Origin: Proteles cristata cristata
Lineage: Eukaryota; Chordata; Mammalia; Carnivora; Hyaenidae
Direction: 5' to 3'
Assembly: GCA_017311185.1 (NCBI GenBank)
Contig: JAESUZ010005465.1
Location: forward strand, 62,001-126,000
Length of the DNA stretch: 64,000 nucleotides
The notes below the pieces were generated by a model. It had not been told where the DNA came from. It did no database searches and saw only the letters and a list, made by a program, of their open reading frames with translations. Shown here piece after piece: positions 47,893 to 61,497 of the stretch (within the stretch, counting starts at the first letter, position 1; each line of letters opens with the position of its first letter). A program made the position numbers and the translations under genes.

Positions 47893-48087
47893 TTTTTAAG
47901 TTTATTTATTTATTTTGAGAGAGAGAGAGAGAGCCGGGGAGGGACAGAGAGAGAGAGGGAGAGAGAGGGTCTGAAGCAAACTTTGCACTTTCAGTATGGA
48001 GCCCAATGTGGGGCTTGAACTCACGAGCTGTGAGCTTATGACCTGAGCTGAAATCATGCTTAAGCGACTGAGCCTCCCCAGCACCTC
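47893..48087 (-). repeat. SINEC
   Basis: TTTATTTATTTATTTTGAGAG to GAGCCTCCCCAGCACC. Confidence 0.85.
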
Positions 48088-48496
48088 TGTGTTTAAAGAA
48101 TACTTTAGTTTGAACTTTTCACTGAACTTTTCCAGATAGAGAAATTAATATCATCATTGATAACTGAGGAAAGGCATGAGTAGGTAGGAGGCTGCAACCA
48201 TAAACACAAAGAAGTTCCAGTGCTACTCACACCAGTAACTATTGTGTTATATTTGGGTTAGTTATCATTGAAATGGTTTTCATGCACTTTGCCTCTGACT
48301 TTTTAAACATTTTTCTCTTATTTTGATAATTAAATATTTTTTTGAGAGAAAAAAGGAAATGCAAGCTCATTCACTTGGATGCTTGATTCAAATTTGGAAT
48401 AGTTATGTGCCAGTGATACCTGAATATTGTATAATAAAAATCAGGAGAGATGACTTACATCTGCACCCTAGTATTTATTCCCATAAAAACACTCAG

Positions 48497-48688
48497 GGGC
48501 GCCTGGGTAGCTCAGTTGGTTAAGCCTCTGACTCTTGATTTCAGCTCAGGTCATGATCTTATGGTTCTTGAGATTGAGCCTCATGTTGAGCTCCATGCTG
48601 ACAGCATGGAGCCTACTTGGGATTCTCTGTCTCCCTCTCTCTCTCTGCTCCACCCCTACCCCCCATTCCTCAAAATAAGTAAAACAAG
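48497..48688 (+). repeat. SINEC
   Basis: GGGCGCCTGGGTAGCTCAG head; CAAAATAAGTAAAACA tail. Confidence 0.88.
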
Positions 48689-48689
48689 T

Positions 48690-49340
48690 CAGAATTGGCT
48701 CTGGATTATATAGGAACTATCTTTTCAGAATTGCTAGTTTACCCACACTGAGAATTAGAATGTCTTCTCAATGCTACTTATAAAGCATTGTGCTTTCTAG
48801 TGTGGTGACTTCTACAAGTTCAATTCCCTTGTCCATTATACCTGGCCCACTCACTTTACTCTCTGGGCGCAGGCAGTGAGCGATCAGATCTCATGAAACC
48901 TTCCAATTCTTTGACATTTTAACAAAAATTGTCAGCAAGCTATAATTCTAATAAGTGAGGATCTTAGGACTTTGGAGAAAACATTGCTCTTTTCATGCCA
49001 GAACTCCCAGTTGGCTTTTTTTCTCATTGTTCTGGCACTGGTAGGTGTTTTAGAACCGACCTTTAAGTATATATGCATATATATTTATTTAAATATACAT
49101 ATGCACATATATAGGACGTCTTCATGTAATGAGTGCATGTTTCTCTAAAACTCTGGAGGTTATTTATTACGCTGATGTCTTCTCATCAGACAAAGCCACC
49201 TACACTTAATGACTATTGAGTGCATATTATGTGCTAGGCCCTGGAGATTAAAACAATAAAAGACAATATTCATGCACTGAATCTGGGTCATACTTAAGAA
49301 AATAAAATGTGAATATCCTACTCTGTGTAATCAAAACAAA
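48690..49340. other. Unassigned, with possible MIR near 49,205-49,300
   Basis: TTGAGTGCATATTATGTGCTAGGCCCTGG is MIR-like; the rest is unique. No gene seen. Confidence 0.35.
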
Positions 49341-49366
49341 CAGAAATCCTAGGAATGTAAGTTATT

Positions 49367-49924
49367 TTTTTTAAATAGTTTATTGTCAAGTTGGTTTCCA
49401 TATAACACCCAGTGCTCATCCCAATGAGTGCCTTCCTCCATGCCCATCACCCCCCTTCCCCTCTCCCATATCCCCATCGACCCTCAGTTTGTTCTCAGCA
49501 TTAAGAGTCTCTCATGGTTTGCCTCCCTCCGTCTCCTCAACTATTTTCTCCCTTCTTTTCCACCATGGTCATCCATTAAGTTCCTCCTATTCCTCCTATA
49601 CGTGCAAACATACGGTATCTGTCCTTCTCTGCCTGACTTATTTCGCTCAGCAAAACACCCTCAAGTTCCATCCATGTTGCTACACATGGCCAGATTTCAT
49701 TGTTTCTCATTGCCATGTAGTATTCCATGGTATAGATAAACCACATCTTCTTGATCCATTCGTCCGTTGATGGACACTTAGGCTCTTTTCACGTTTTGGC
49801 TATTGTTGAGAGTGCTGCTATGAACATTGGAGTACATGTGCCCCTATGCATCAGCACTCCTGTATCCCTTGGGTCAATTCCTAGCAGTGCTATTGCTGGG
49901 TCATAGGGGAGTTCTACTGTTACC
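49367..49924 (-). mobile_element. LINE-1 3' end, 558 bp
   Basis: Minus-strand LINE-1 end. Flanks AGGAATGTAAGTTATT / AGGAATGGAAGTTATT (49,351-49,366 and 49,925-49,940) differ at one base. Confidence 0.9.
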
Positions 49925-50603
49925 AGGAATGGAAGTTATTAACGAACAGTATTGGAAGCTGAGATCTAGTTATCCTCTTCCTTAATGATAGACCGTCCAC
50001 AGTTTCAGCCCATGCTCGGTAGTAGTCCTGATAAATTCTCTCAGCCTTCTTTCTGGAAGAACAACCATCTCATCACCTGTAATCTTTTCCAGAAGGAAAC
50101 CTGGAATTCTGAACAGACTGAGGATATAAGTTATAATGATAGAAAAGAAGTATGTTGAATTCCGTGAGAGCAGATGTATGTGTGTTGCGTTTCAGTGACT
50201 GAGTAATGCTTCTCAAAGTACCTAGTGGGCTTTGGGAGCCCTGAGTCATTTTGTGGTTTCCAAGGCAGGAGGAACTTCCAGCAGAGCGATGTGGCCAGCA
50301 TCTTCATGGTCAGGGGTGCGCATGCCACTAAAGGAAAGGCCAGTTTGTCTGTAGTACCTAGTAGAAGAATACCTCCCTGCAGAGGGAAGAGCTGTTAGAT
50401 GGAGTCTTTGAGCAGCTGGGAAAACACCATAGAGTGAGGAACGCTATCGCATAACTGAAGAGCGTGCTCAATTACTGTTTTGAACAAAAACTCGTAATTA
50501 TTAAATTGACACGGAGAAGCCATTGAGCCAGTATCACCACTAACAGTGTACTTATGATTAGATGATCAGAGCTCCCAATATTTTAAAAGCCTAGAACTGT
50601 AAT

Positions 50604-50628
50604 ACACACACACACACACACACACACA
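50604..50628 (+). repeat. (AC)n microsatellite
   Basis: About twelve AC units. Confidence 0.95.
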
Positions 50629-50911
50629 GCTCCATTCACAGCAGAATTGAGACCAATGGAGAACTGTCCACAGATGGAGAAATTTAGGTAACTAATATTA
50701 GTAAGGTTAAATATGATTGGATCTATTGACAGCGACGGTCTGGACTTCCGATTTCCCATCTGTCATGTAAGAAGCCTGGAAGTCATCATTCTTGGTCACA
50801 GGAATAAAAAAAAAAAAGCTGAACAAACTGAAAACCAACAACTTTCCTTAGATTTGCCAGAGAATTGAGGGTCCCGGGCAAACCGCTATTCCCCAAATTA
50901 GAGACCGGCAA

Positions 50912-50913
<2 letters not shown>

Positions 50914-50943
<30 letters not shown>
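50914..50943 (+). repeat. (GA)n microsatellite
   Basis: About fifteen GA units. Confidence 0.95.
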
Positions 50944-50948
<5 letters not shown>

Positions 50949-51792
50949 ACAACTTGCTGGAACAGAAGCCTGTGAGCAGAAAGCTCTGTGGGACTAGTAA
51001 CGGTGAGGAAACGCCTCATCGCTATGGGCAAAATTTTAGAGGCTAAGTGTGGACAAACTTGAATGTAAAAGCTTCAGGGGTCGCACACTTTTGTGAGGTT
51101 TACCTTTAGGAGCTATATCAGGTTCTCACAATGAAGACTGGAGAAAAATCCCCTTGTGGTTCCAGCAGGAAAAAAGAGGAAAATAGCCATTTTGAAAGAT
51201 ACCCAGAGCATTCTGGTTGGTTGCTTGGTTGATGGACTGTTTGACCGATGGACTGACTGACTTATACAAGGTCTTCCCTTGAGAGAAACCATTTAATCTG
51301 AGCCGAAGGGACTGGAATTCCATCAGAGCCTAAAAGATGTGAGGGAAGGGGGATAGTCAATCTCAGCCTCTTCTGGCCTTCCTGTCTCTTTCTCCCAAGA
51401 AGGCAAGAATACTTGAGAAGCACAGGTGAAGGTCAGAGCCCAGGGGGTACATGCTCACTAGAAAACTGAAATCAAATTATAAGCCTGCAGAATGCCTCAC
51501 CTCTTCCAGCTCCTTACCCATCAGTGGGCTGTTATATACTAACAAGGGATCACCTGCACATCTAGGACATTATTAATGAAGAGGTCACCAGGGAACCCTA
51601 AAGACAACATGGGAGACAAAAACACCAGCGGAAATTTTAGCCTCTGACACCAATAGCTTATAGCAAACAGTGTAATTCCTAGCCAGATAAACATCAAACC
51701 TTACACTAAAGGCTTATTTATCTCAATTCCTTTTTTACCCAGCACATGGTGTCTGTCTCTCAAGAAAAGATTACAGGTATACATAAAGACAG

Positions 51793-51998
51793 GGGTGCCT
51801 GGGTGGCTCAGTTGGCTGAGCATTGTACTCTTGATTCCAGCTCGGTTAATGATCTCATGGTTTCATGAGTTCGAAACCACCATTGGGCTCTGTGCTGACA
51901 GCGCAGAGCCTGCTTAAAAATCTCTCCCTCTCTCTCTGCCTTTCCCCCACTGGCACTCTCTTTCTCTCTCTCAAAATAAAAAACTTGAAAAAATTAAA
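51793..51998 (+). repeat. SINEC
   Basis: GGGTGCCTGGGTGGCTCAG head; CT-rich body; AAAATAAAAAAC tail. Confidence 0.88.
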
Positions 51999-52610
51999 AA
52001 CAGAATTACCATATGATTCAGTAATTTCACTACTGAGTATTTACCCAAAGAATAGGGAAACACAAATTCAAATGATACAGACACCCTTATATTTATTGCA
52101 GCATTATTTACAATAGCCAAATTATGGAAGCAGCCCAACTGTCCATTGATAGATGAATGGGTAAAGAAGATGTGGTTGGTAGGTAGGTAGATAGACAGAA
52201 TGGAATACTACCCAGACTTAAAAAAGAATGAGATTTTTCCATTTGCAACAATATGGATGGCAAAACACTGGCCATCCATGTACAATACTAAGTGAAATAA
52301 GTCAGAGAAAGACAGTTGATTTCAAAGACAGACCATATGATTTCACCCATATGTGGAATTTGAGAAACAAATCAAAAGAACAAAGAAAAAAATGGAGACA
52401 AACCAAAAAACAGACTCTTAACTATAGAGAACAAATTAATAGTTGCCAGAGAGGAGGTGGGTGGGCGATGGGTGAAATAGGTGAAGGGCTAAGAGCACAC
52501 TTATATGGACGAGCACTGAGTAACGTATAGAATTGTTGGATCACTATATTGTACGCCTGAAACTAACATAACACTGCATGTTAAGTATCCTAGAATTAAA
52601 AAAGAATGTA
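51999..52610 (+). mobile_element. LINE-1 3' end, plus strand
   Basis: ACAGAATTACCATATGATTC to CTGAAACTAACATAACACTG and GAATTAAAAAAGAA is a typical LINE-1 3' end. Confidence 0.85.
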
Positions 52611-52619
52611 AAATGAGGT

Positions 52620-54250
52620 AATAGATCATCAAAAATATCATCAGCTAATAATGAGCTTATAGATGATATTTGCATTTTTCATGCTTTCTGTGTATTCTAT
52701 TTTTTTGTTTTGAAAAATATTTTATATTATGATAAAGGTCAAATAGTTAAGAGAAGCAAGGGACATAAAAATATGAGCCACAATTGGAAAATATTCATGA
52801 AAAATGTTTATACTCACTACTCATCAAAACCCATTCAAACTTTGTTGAGAGAGGTGAAATTTTAATTTGGAAAAGTGTGTGTTTTTCTCTCTGTGTGTAG
52901 CATTGGTAGGAAGGGTGAGATGAGATTGATTCTCTTATCCACTGATCATAAGAATGAAAATTAATAGATAGTTTTTCGGTGAGGGCAATTAAGTAGTATA
53001 TATAAGGAATCTTGAAAGTGTCCATTCACTTTACCCCTTCATTATAGAATTAGACATATAATTTTTGGATATAATCAGATTCATCAAAATGGATAAGAAT
53101 GTTTATAATGGCATTATTTATACTAGTTTGACATAGGGAGATAGTCTTAATGTCAATAAACATATAGTTATTTAAGTTAAGATACATCCACAGGATAAAA
53201 TATTGTATGCTGTTCAAAGACTATTGAAATGTGTACAAATTCACAGCATAATTTTATATAAAAAGAAAACAAAAATCAAAATGTATATGTTATATATATA
53301 ATAGATATAGTGATACTATACATACATGGATATACACCATACTCTCTCTATATATATAAATATAGCATCATCCACATTTCATATACACAATAATAAAAGA
53401 CCACTAGTTAATACTTCTGAATATTAGCAATAGTTATTTGTTTTTGAAGCTTTTATTTTTATTTCTATTTATTTTTTAGAGACAGGGAGCAGGCGAGCAG
53501 GGGGGAGGGGCAGAGGGAGAAGGAGAAGCATGCCAGCAATAGTCATTTTTGATGGTAGAACTAAATGCGGATTTTATTGCTTATAGTGTAAAGTTTTTCC
53601 AAATTTCTATAATACACATATTAAACTTTAATGTATTTTAAAAAAACATTATTTATAAATTATGGTATAAAGTATCTTTTCATACTGGAAAATTCTGCAG
53701 GAAAAAAATGGAGCACTTAGTCTTCCCAATTAATTCACGTGCTTGCCCATTGTTCTGAACTTTCTAGAATTTCTGAGACAAATAATATATATATTTTTCA
53801 AATTTTAAAATGTCACAATTTTTATGAGAATTAATATCCTTTTTTATGTTTTTTACCCGGGTACTCACAGGGGACATAGAGGAAGCAAACAATACGCACT
53901 GAAGCACAAAACAAAACAGAGGAACCCTGTAAAATGCTAAACCCAAGTAATGAGGGCTGTGTGGTAGGATGGACATTAACTTGGTATTTACCGCCATGGA
54001 CTTTTCAGTGAGTTGGCCACGCGCTCCTGAACTGGAAGATTAGGTATTTCTTAGTGGCAAATTCTAGTTCACAGGGCTTCGGAGAGCAGCCAGCGTTCAG
54101 AAAGATCCCCACCTTCACACGTGATCCACCCTCTCCTGAGGGCTGGATAGTCTCGACTCCCCAGAGGCCATGGACACTGCGATATGGAGATAAGCATTTT
54201 CGGCACCGAAAGCCATCTACCCACGTGAAAGCGGGGCTGTCTTACACGAA
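52620..54250. other. AT-rich intergenic sequence
   Basis: Contains a TA-rich low-complexity tract at about 53,280-53,370 and a SINE fragment at 53,445. No coding block seen. Confidence 0.4.
53445..53527 (-). repeat. SINEC fragment
   Basis: Only the tail and GA-rich part remain; AGCAATAGT lies on both sides. Confidence 0.6.
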
Positions 54251-54255
54251 GGGGT

Positions 54256-54395
54256 GACAGAGACGCAGATTCTGGAGCAGGCTCCAGGCTGTGAGCTGTC
54301 AGCACAGAGCCGATCAAGGCTCTGATCTCACAAACCATGAGATCATGACCTGAGCTGAAGGCAAACGCTTAACCAGCTAGCCGCCCAGGCACCCC
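54256..54395 (-). repeat. SINEC lacking its tail
   Basis: Starts in the body at TGACAGAGACGCAGATTC and ends GCCGCCCAGGCACCCC. Confidence 0.8.
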
Positions 54396-54938
54396 ACACA
54401 ATCCCCGTGGCGACGGTGGACACACCCCTCCTGCCCACACCGCCCCAGGTCCCGGGGTGCGAGACCTCTAGTCTCCCAGCATCAACGTCCCTGTCAGTGT
54501 CATTGTACAGCCTCAAAGCTGTGAATCCAGCGTTAAATACTTCCTTTGGGAGTTTTAGAAAAATTCCTTCCTGAAAATAGTATGTTAGGGCTCAAAACCA
54601 CAATTTCATAAACCACTTTAACATATTAACACAATGTATCTAATGGAAACAAGGCTCCTGGGTGATTTCGGAGTTGATGTCAGTTCCCCAATGACGATAT
54701 TGATGCTTAAAATTAAGTTAAAATGTAACTTTCTTCGTTCTACTCTCTGACATAGATTCAGGAAATGCTCAGAAAGCTAATCCCATTTCTACTACTTATT
54801 AGATTGTGTTATTGGGCAAGTCAATGTCTTTTGGCCTCTTAACACCAGAGTAGATGGAATGAAAGGTCCCTTTCTTTGGGTCTAACCTTCTCTGATTCTA
54901 AGACCAACAGTCCTCTCCTAAATCGTGAAATGACACCA

Positions 54939-55012
54939 AAAAAAGAAAGAAAGCAAGAAAGAGGGGGCAGGAGAAAAAGGAAGGAGGGAGGGAAGGAGGG
55001 AGGGAGGAAATA
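54939..55012 (+). repeat. Purine tract (GAAA/GGGA)
   Basis: More than 70 nt of almost pure purine on this strand. Confidence 0.8.
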
Positions 55013-55086
55013 GCCAAGGGTATTAGGAAAGTTTAAGAACAGGGTTAAAATCAAGTTCTCTATACTCTCAGTCAGCACATTTTTCA

Positions 55087-55507
<421 letters not shown>

Positions 55508-55509
55508 CT

Positions 55510-56440
55510 GCAAAGAGGAGAAAGTCTAGCCAATAGGTCACATTTTTTAGAGTTGCAAAGCGTTTCCTGGTACTGTGCTTTACTTAGCCGAGCAGATGAA
55601 ATCACCACCGTCTGGGACTGCAGACAGAGATGAGTCAGATAAACCTGAACAGCATGGACGCAATGGCTGGGTCTGGTTTCCTGGCAGGGGTGTAGGAAAC
55701 GGGGCAAAAATAAGCATGGAAATTCTATGATCAAGTCGAATGAGTAATCATGATAAGGACTTTCAAATTCGTGACCAATGAACATTGTCCTTCTTGATGT
55801 CTACTTGCCAATCCCCAAAGGAGAGGTGAGTCTTACCTTCGCCTCACCAGTGGTCCCAGTTATCACTATTTATTACATGTTATTCTTAGGCTGCCATGCC
55901 TATCCCACCTTCACCCCTGTTTCCTCACCCATCTTTTTTTTAATCCCTCATCTTTTCTGTCATCTGTGGGCTGTAGATGACCCTAAGCACTGTTCCTTTA
56001 CCTGTGCGGGTCCCCATGGTGGCATTTTCATGGGCACAGAGAGGAGCTCCAAAGACTGTCATTTGACAATTGTCCAGAAGGGACTCATTCCCCTAAGCCA
56101 CGAAACCTATGTCCCTAAACACTTCCTTCTTCAATATACTTTTTTCTTGTGGTTGAGCAAGCGACCCCCCTCCCCTACCCACACACAGCTGTACTGACTG
56201 TAGGACACTGGTATCTTCCAATGTTCTTGCAAACATCCTCTAAGCCTGTAATCTGCCGTCTTGCAGTTGATGGAAATCCATTATCTTATATATTGGAAAA
56301 TATTGGTGTAATTACTGACGCCTACAATATCATATAGCCCACCTTTCAGGAAATCTTATTTTCTGCATCTACAACATATGTTAAAAATCCCAACACTGTC
56401 ACCCCTTTCATTGTGAACACCTACACTGTGCCACCAACAT
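55510..56440. other. No gene recognised
   Basis: A 139-codon frame at 55,778-56,197 has no known motif or splice context and is probably chance. Confidence 0.35.
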
Positions 56441-57140
56441 TTCTCACCTGAATTACTGCAATGAACTCCCATGAGTCTAAATTCTCTATTTCCATCATTG
56501 ATCCTCTACAGTTTATTCTTTATTAACAAGCTGAAGTTAGAAATCAGACACCACCAGTTTTTTTGCTCAAGATCATCCAATGGCTCCATGTTTCACTAGA
56601 GTAAAAACCTAAATTCTTACGAAGACCTACTTATCCCTGAATTACCTGCCTCCCCACCCCCACTTACCTCCTTTGACCCATATCTGAATGTTTTACTTCT
56701 TGCTCTTTCGTCACACTGGGTTCCTTTCCTTACTGTTCCTCAAACATATTAGATATAATCTTGCCCGAAGGCTTTTGAAACACCTATTGATCTGTATTTT
56801 TCTAATTTTCTTTAATGTTTATTTATTTTGGGGAGAGACAGAGTGTGAGCGGGGAAGGGGCAGAGAGAAGGAGACACAGAATCTGAAGCAGGCTCCAGGC
56901 TCTGAGCTGTCAGCAAAGAGCCCGACACGGGGCTCAAACCCAGTAATGGTGCCTTTTCATTTCATCTTCTACTTCTACTTCATATAACTGTACATAAATA
57001 ATTATTTCATGGCACACTTTCATTACACACCTGTATTCTTTTTCTAGATAAGGGATGAGAGCTACTTTTATTTAGTTCATCTGCTTTTGACCTAGTATTG
57101 TTAAGGAGCTACTCCATAAATACTTATTAGATAAATAAAA
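56440..57140 (+). mobile_element. L2 element (3' region)
   Basis: GCTCAAGATCATCCAATGGC, then ACTGTTCCTCAAACATATTA and a tail GGAGCTACTCCATAAATACT follow L2 order. Split by a SINE remnant. Confidence 0.7.
56808..56942 (-). repeat. SINEC lacking its head
   Basis: TTTAATGTTTATTTATTTTG to GGGGCTCAAACCCA; the tRNA-like head is missing. Confidence 0.8.
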
Positions 57141-57870
57141 TAATCAATAATTGATTATAATCAAATAAGCATATTTGTCTTTGTCCAGAAACTACCTGAG
57201 CAGATCAGACTAGCTTCCACATTAAAAGGACATGAGTTTGTGTCCATTGGACACAATCCCAGAGAGAAGCTTCATTTCTAGTGCAACCAGATCTACAGAG
57301 TAAGACGTGTGATGTTTTCCCATGAAATGAGGCCCTTTGGAGATGCTGAGTACGGCACATCGACGTTGCCTGCAAATAGCTGCACCAGTGATTATTTCCC
57401 AGCAGTTAGCACATAGGGCTGCAATGCCGTAGATTTCCCTCTTGAGCCTCCCCGCACATTTGCTGCCTCTACGCACAGCCTCAGTTCTCTTTTTGTTTCA
57501 TTCTGTAACCAAAACACCAGAATGATTTTTAAAGATACCATTCTGCCTCAAAATCTGATCAGAGAGTCTGGCCAAAAATGATGTTATGTAATGGTCTTGA
57601 CTCTTGTCTGAATTTTAAAAAATTACATAGTATTTATAGATGCTGGGAAGAAAATTAGGGAGAGGTGATAGCATGTATGCGGGGTCAGGGAAGAAAGGCA
57701 CACATCTGTAATATGACAAAACTCAGGGAGTTAGAATAAACTTATGTGTTAGAGATGCTGGATGAAAATAATTCTAAAGAGTTTGAACCCTGGGGGAGGG
57801 AGGGAAATAGGAAATTCACTCTCTGTGAAGAGTATGTGATTTTTTTTTTCTTTGAGAATTAAGAAACTGG
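57140..57870. other. No gene recognised
   Basis: Nothing beyond short chance frames. Confidence 0.35.
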
Positions 57871-57875
57871 AAGGT

Positions 57876-58107
57876 TTTTTTAAAAATAGTTTATTGTCAA
57901 GTTGGTTTCCATATAACACCCAGTGCTCATCCCCACAAGTGCCCTCCTCCATGCCCACCACCCCTCTTCCCCTCTCCCCCACCCCCCTCAGCCCTTTTTT
58001 CTCAGCATTCAAGAGTCTCTCATGGTTTGCCTATCTCCCCCTCCCCCATTGTTTCTCCCCCTTCTTCTCCCCCAGGGTCTTCTGTTAAGTTCCTCCTAAT
58101 CCTCTGA
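57876..58107 (-). mobile_element. LINE-1 3' end fragment
   Basis: ATAGTTTATTGTCAAGTTGG to GTTAAGTTCCTCCTAATCCT. Confidence 0.85.
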
Positions 58108-58319
58108 GCCAAGTTGAAACAGTCAGCTTTTGAAGGGAGTTCTTGCAAGTGTGTGTTTGTTTTGTGGGATTCTTGCAAGTACTCATGTGAAAGGGAAGGA
58201 GTTACAGGTCTATTTAGGCTAGTTTATCTATGATAAGGCATTTGGGTAGTTTTTGGTGGGCTGTGGCATAGTCACTGAAATATTTAAGTACGATTGTCTA
58301 CTGATGTGGGAATGAATAT

Positions 58320-59358
58320 ATTTAGTTAGGATGCTGATGGTCCCTGCTGACCCTGCTGTGTGGAGCTGCTCCAAGTTTTCTTCCTGGTGTCAGATGACAA
58401 CATGGATCCATCCCTCACCCAACGGGGGCAGATCTGCTGCTAGCAGAAGCCAGGCAAGGGTTTGGATGCCATCAGAGATGCTTTGCTTCTGGAAGCGTGT
58501 ATCTACTGCCTGCTGCAGCTGTACTGCTGGGAGCAGCCCTGTTACCTGAACTTAACTGAGCTTCTCCTGCAGAGTTCTTATCTGACTGAGATCGCACTGG
58601 TCTGGGACCTCAGCACAGCACACACAGCCCTCCCCAGCCCCCCGGGGGCATTGTGGATCTTGGCAGATTCGCTGAAAAGAAGTACAAATCAATTGTCAGG
58701 TACAAGGTAGCTTTCTACTCATTCTACCAGAATTGCTTATACCTAGGGAATTATACCAAAACCAATACCACTTTCCTGTAGTGACTGCAGAGTTTAGTGC
58801 CACCATCAGGGACTTGGAGGATTCAGGGGAGTGATTCCTAACATGTCCCCGTTCGATTGCCCATTTGGTCTGCAGCCAACAGGTGGATGTTGGAACAAGA
58901 CAGTGGATTTCATAAGCTTAGCCAGTTGGAGCTGCTATTCCAGGTATAATTTCATTGCTTGAACAAATTAAATCCACTGATAACTAGGGTACATCCAGAG
59001 ATCTGGCAAATACATTTTTCCTCCACGCTTTCAACGAAGACCACCAGAGGTGGTTTGCTTTCAGCTAGCAAGGCCAAAAATATGCCTCTACTGTCATACT
59101 TCCGGTGTATGAACTCTCCAGTCTTAGTCAAATTCAGTTCACAAGGACCTTGATCATCTTTCTCTCCAACAAGACATCACACGGACCCACTATACTGATG
59201 CCCCTTGGACCGAGGGAGCAAGAAGTAGCAACTGTAATATACTTACTGACCAGACATTTGTGTGACAGAGAATGAGAAATGAATTTAGGATCCTTCTTCC
59301 TCAGTGAAAACTTTAGGAGTCAAGTGGTGTGACACGTCAAGATATCCCTACTTTTTAC

Positions 59359-59390
<32 letters not shown>

Positions 59391-60530
59391 TTATTTTTGA
59401 GAGAGAGAGAGTGGGAGTGGGAGAGGGGCAGAGAGAGAGGGAGACAGAGGATCTGATGTGAGCTCTGCACTGATAGCAGCGAGCCCGATGCGGGGCTTGA
59501 ACTCACGAGCCACGAGATCACGACCTGAGCCAAAATTGAAAGCTCAACTGACTGAGTCACCCAGTCGAGATATCCCTTCTAACTTGAAGGATACATTCAT
59601 GCATCTCGCCTCTCCTACAACAAAAAAGAAATACAATGGCTGGTGGTTCTCTTTGGATTTCGAGTCAATGCATTTCTTGTTTGGATGCACTACTTTGGCC
59701 CATTCACCAAATGGATGGAAAAGCTGCTAGTGTTAAGTAGGGCCTAGAATAAGAGAAGCCTTTGCCATAGGTCTAGGCTGCCCCTCTGCCACTTGAGCCC
59801 TATGATACAGTGGACCCATTGGTGTTTGAAGTTCAGTAGGGAAGGTGCCCAGAGCCTTGGGCAGGCTTTTAGTGGTGAATTGCAGTGTAGACTCTGAATT
59901 TTGGAGCAAAGATCTACTGTCCTTTGCAGATAACTACTCTCCTTTTGAAAAAGTTTTGGCTTGCTGGTGGGCCTTAGAGACTGAATACTTAACCATGGGC
60001 CCCCGAATTATCATGCGACCATGTGGCTTGAGCCTCTTATCATGAATTGGATGTTGTCCGACTCACCAAGCCATAAAGCTGAATGCCAGCAGCCTTCCAC
60101 CATCAAATAGAAGTTCAGTCTTGAGCAGGCCCTGAAGGCACAAGTAAGTTACGGGAGCAAATGGCCCACATGCCCAGCTTCGTTTCTGCTGTCACTTTCT
60201 CTCTTTCAGCCTGCCCCTATGACCTCAAGGCCATTACCTATGATTAACTGATGGAGGAGGAGAACACTGAGGTCTGACTTACAGATGGTTCTGTGTGATC
60301 AGTGGGCATCATCTGAAAGCAAGCAGTCACTGTACTACAGCCTCTCGTCGGGACATCCCTGGACAGTGGTGAAGAAAGGTCCTTCCCATGGACAGAATTT
60401 TGAGCAGTGTATTTGGTTGATCATTTTACTTGGAAAGAGAAATAGCCATCATGGGCTGTGGCCAATATTCGGCTGAATGGTCAGGGACTTGGAAGTAATA
60501 TGATTGGAAAATTGATGACAAGTAATTCAA
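58320..60530 (+). mobile_element. Degraded endogenous retrovirus pol region (probably ERVL-like)
   Basis: Plus-strand sequence reads in shifting frames with many stops. An RNase H-type TDGS motif is encoded at 60,281-60,292, in the right setting downstream of reverse-transcriptase/connection-like sequence. No flanking LTRs were identified, and it is interrupted by a SINE at 59,352. This is a long-dead fossil; the class is an inference from general resemblance. Confidence 0.5.
59352..59565 (-). repeat. SINEC with (TTA)n tail
   Basis: The tail has become a TTA microsatellite (59,365-59,391). AGATATCCCT flanks both sides. Confidence 0.88.
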
Positions 60531-61120
60531 TTTACAGTATTATTTTCCCAGTCACAGGATGAGGTTCCGGGTTTGATTTTTCAGAAATCTCAGCTTTGCA
60601 GTTATGGTATATGGGTGTTTCTTTCAGGGAAGACCTAGGAACACTCAGATTATTTACATAGAACTTGACCCGAGAACTTGAACCCTGCACGCCTCTTCTC
60701 CTGTCCTCATTGGTCAGTGCCAGTGGGAGCAGCCAGCCAATCTCATTATGCTCTTCAGTTTGACAAAAATGTCCCAAGGTGCCAAGTCCATGGTCACCCA
60801 GAATCTTGTCTTTGATCAGTATTCAAAAGAGTATCCAGTGGTTACTCTTTGTATATACTTTGTATATCTCTGTTGTCACATTACACCGAGGACTTCCTGT
60901 TCCCTCTTTACCACTGGAAATAGAATCATTAGTGTCTTTGAATCTAGAGATATTAGAGAACCAGCTCCAGAAACCTGAGCATGAATCCAGAAACCTCATC
61001 CTTAAGATTCTGTTCCTTTTGAACCACTCTTACTATCAGCATTTCTATCCGTTTCCTATGGATTGCCAAATTACTGCAAACTGGGTGTAGCAACAGAAAT
61101 TGACTGTTACGGTTCTAGAG
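60530..61120. other. No gene recognised
   Basis: May include more of the ERV fossil, but no motif was seen. Confidence 0.3.
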
Positions 61121-61480
61121 CCTGGAAGTCTGAAATAAACTTGCCGGGGGAGCCATGCACTTCCTGAAGTTTCCAGTGGAGAATCTGCCACTTGCTTTCT
61201 CGTAGCTTCCTGTCATTTCTGGCAATCTTGGCATTCCTTGGCTTGTAGACACATCATTTCAATTTCTTCCACTGTCATCACATGGCCTTTTCGCTGTGTG
61301 CCTCTGTCTGTGGTCTTTTCTCTTTCAAAAAGACAATTATTTTGGACTAGAACCTCCCCTAACCTAGTACGTATTAGCTTTCTGAGCCTGCCATAACCAA
61401 GTACCAAAACCTTGGTTTTGAACTTCTGGTCTTCAGAGCAGTGAAACAATATGTTTCTGTTGTTTTCAGCCAAGTATTTC
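61120..61480 (-). repeat. MaLR-like LTR fragment
   Basis: GTTCTAGAGCCTGGAAGTCTG, TCATCACATGGCCTTTTCGC and CTTTCTGAGCCTGCCATAACC follow reversed MaLR-type order. Confidence 0.45.
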
Positions 61481-61497
61481 ACTTCCTGGTATCCAAT

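Larger units (their letters stand above)
49941..51790. other. No gene recognised
   Basis: Unique or very old repeat sequence with an (AC)n run at 50,604-50,628 and a (GA)n run at 50,914-50,943. The final 300 nt may be LINE-1 5' region, but I cannot confirm this. Confidence 0.35.

Noticed and set aside
55778..56197. 139-codon open frame with a hydrophobic start
   Set aside because: No recognisable motif, no Kozak or splice support, and no copy elsewhere in the window.
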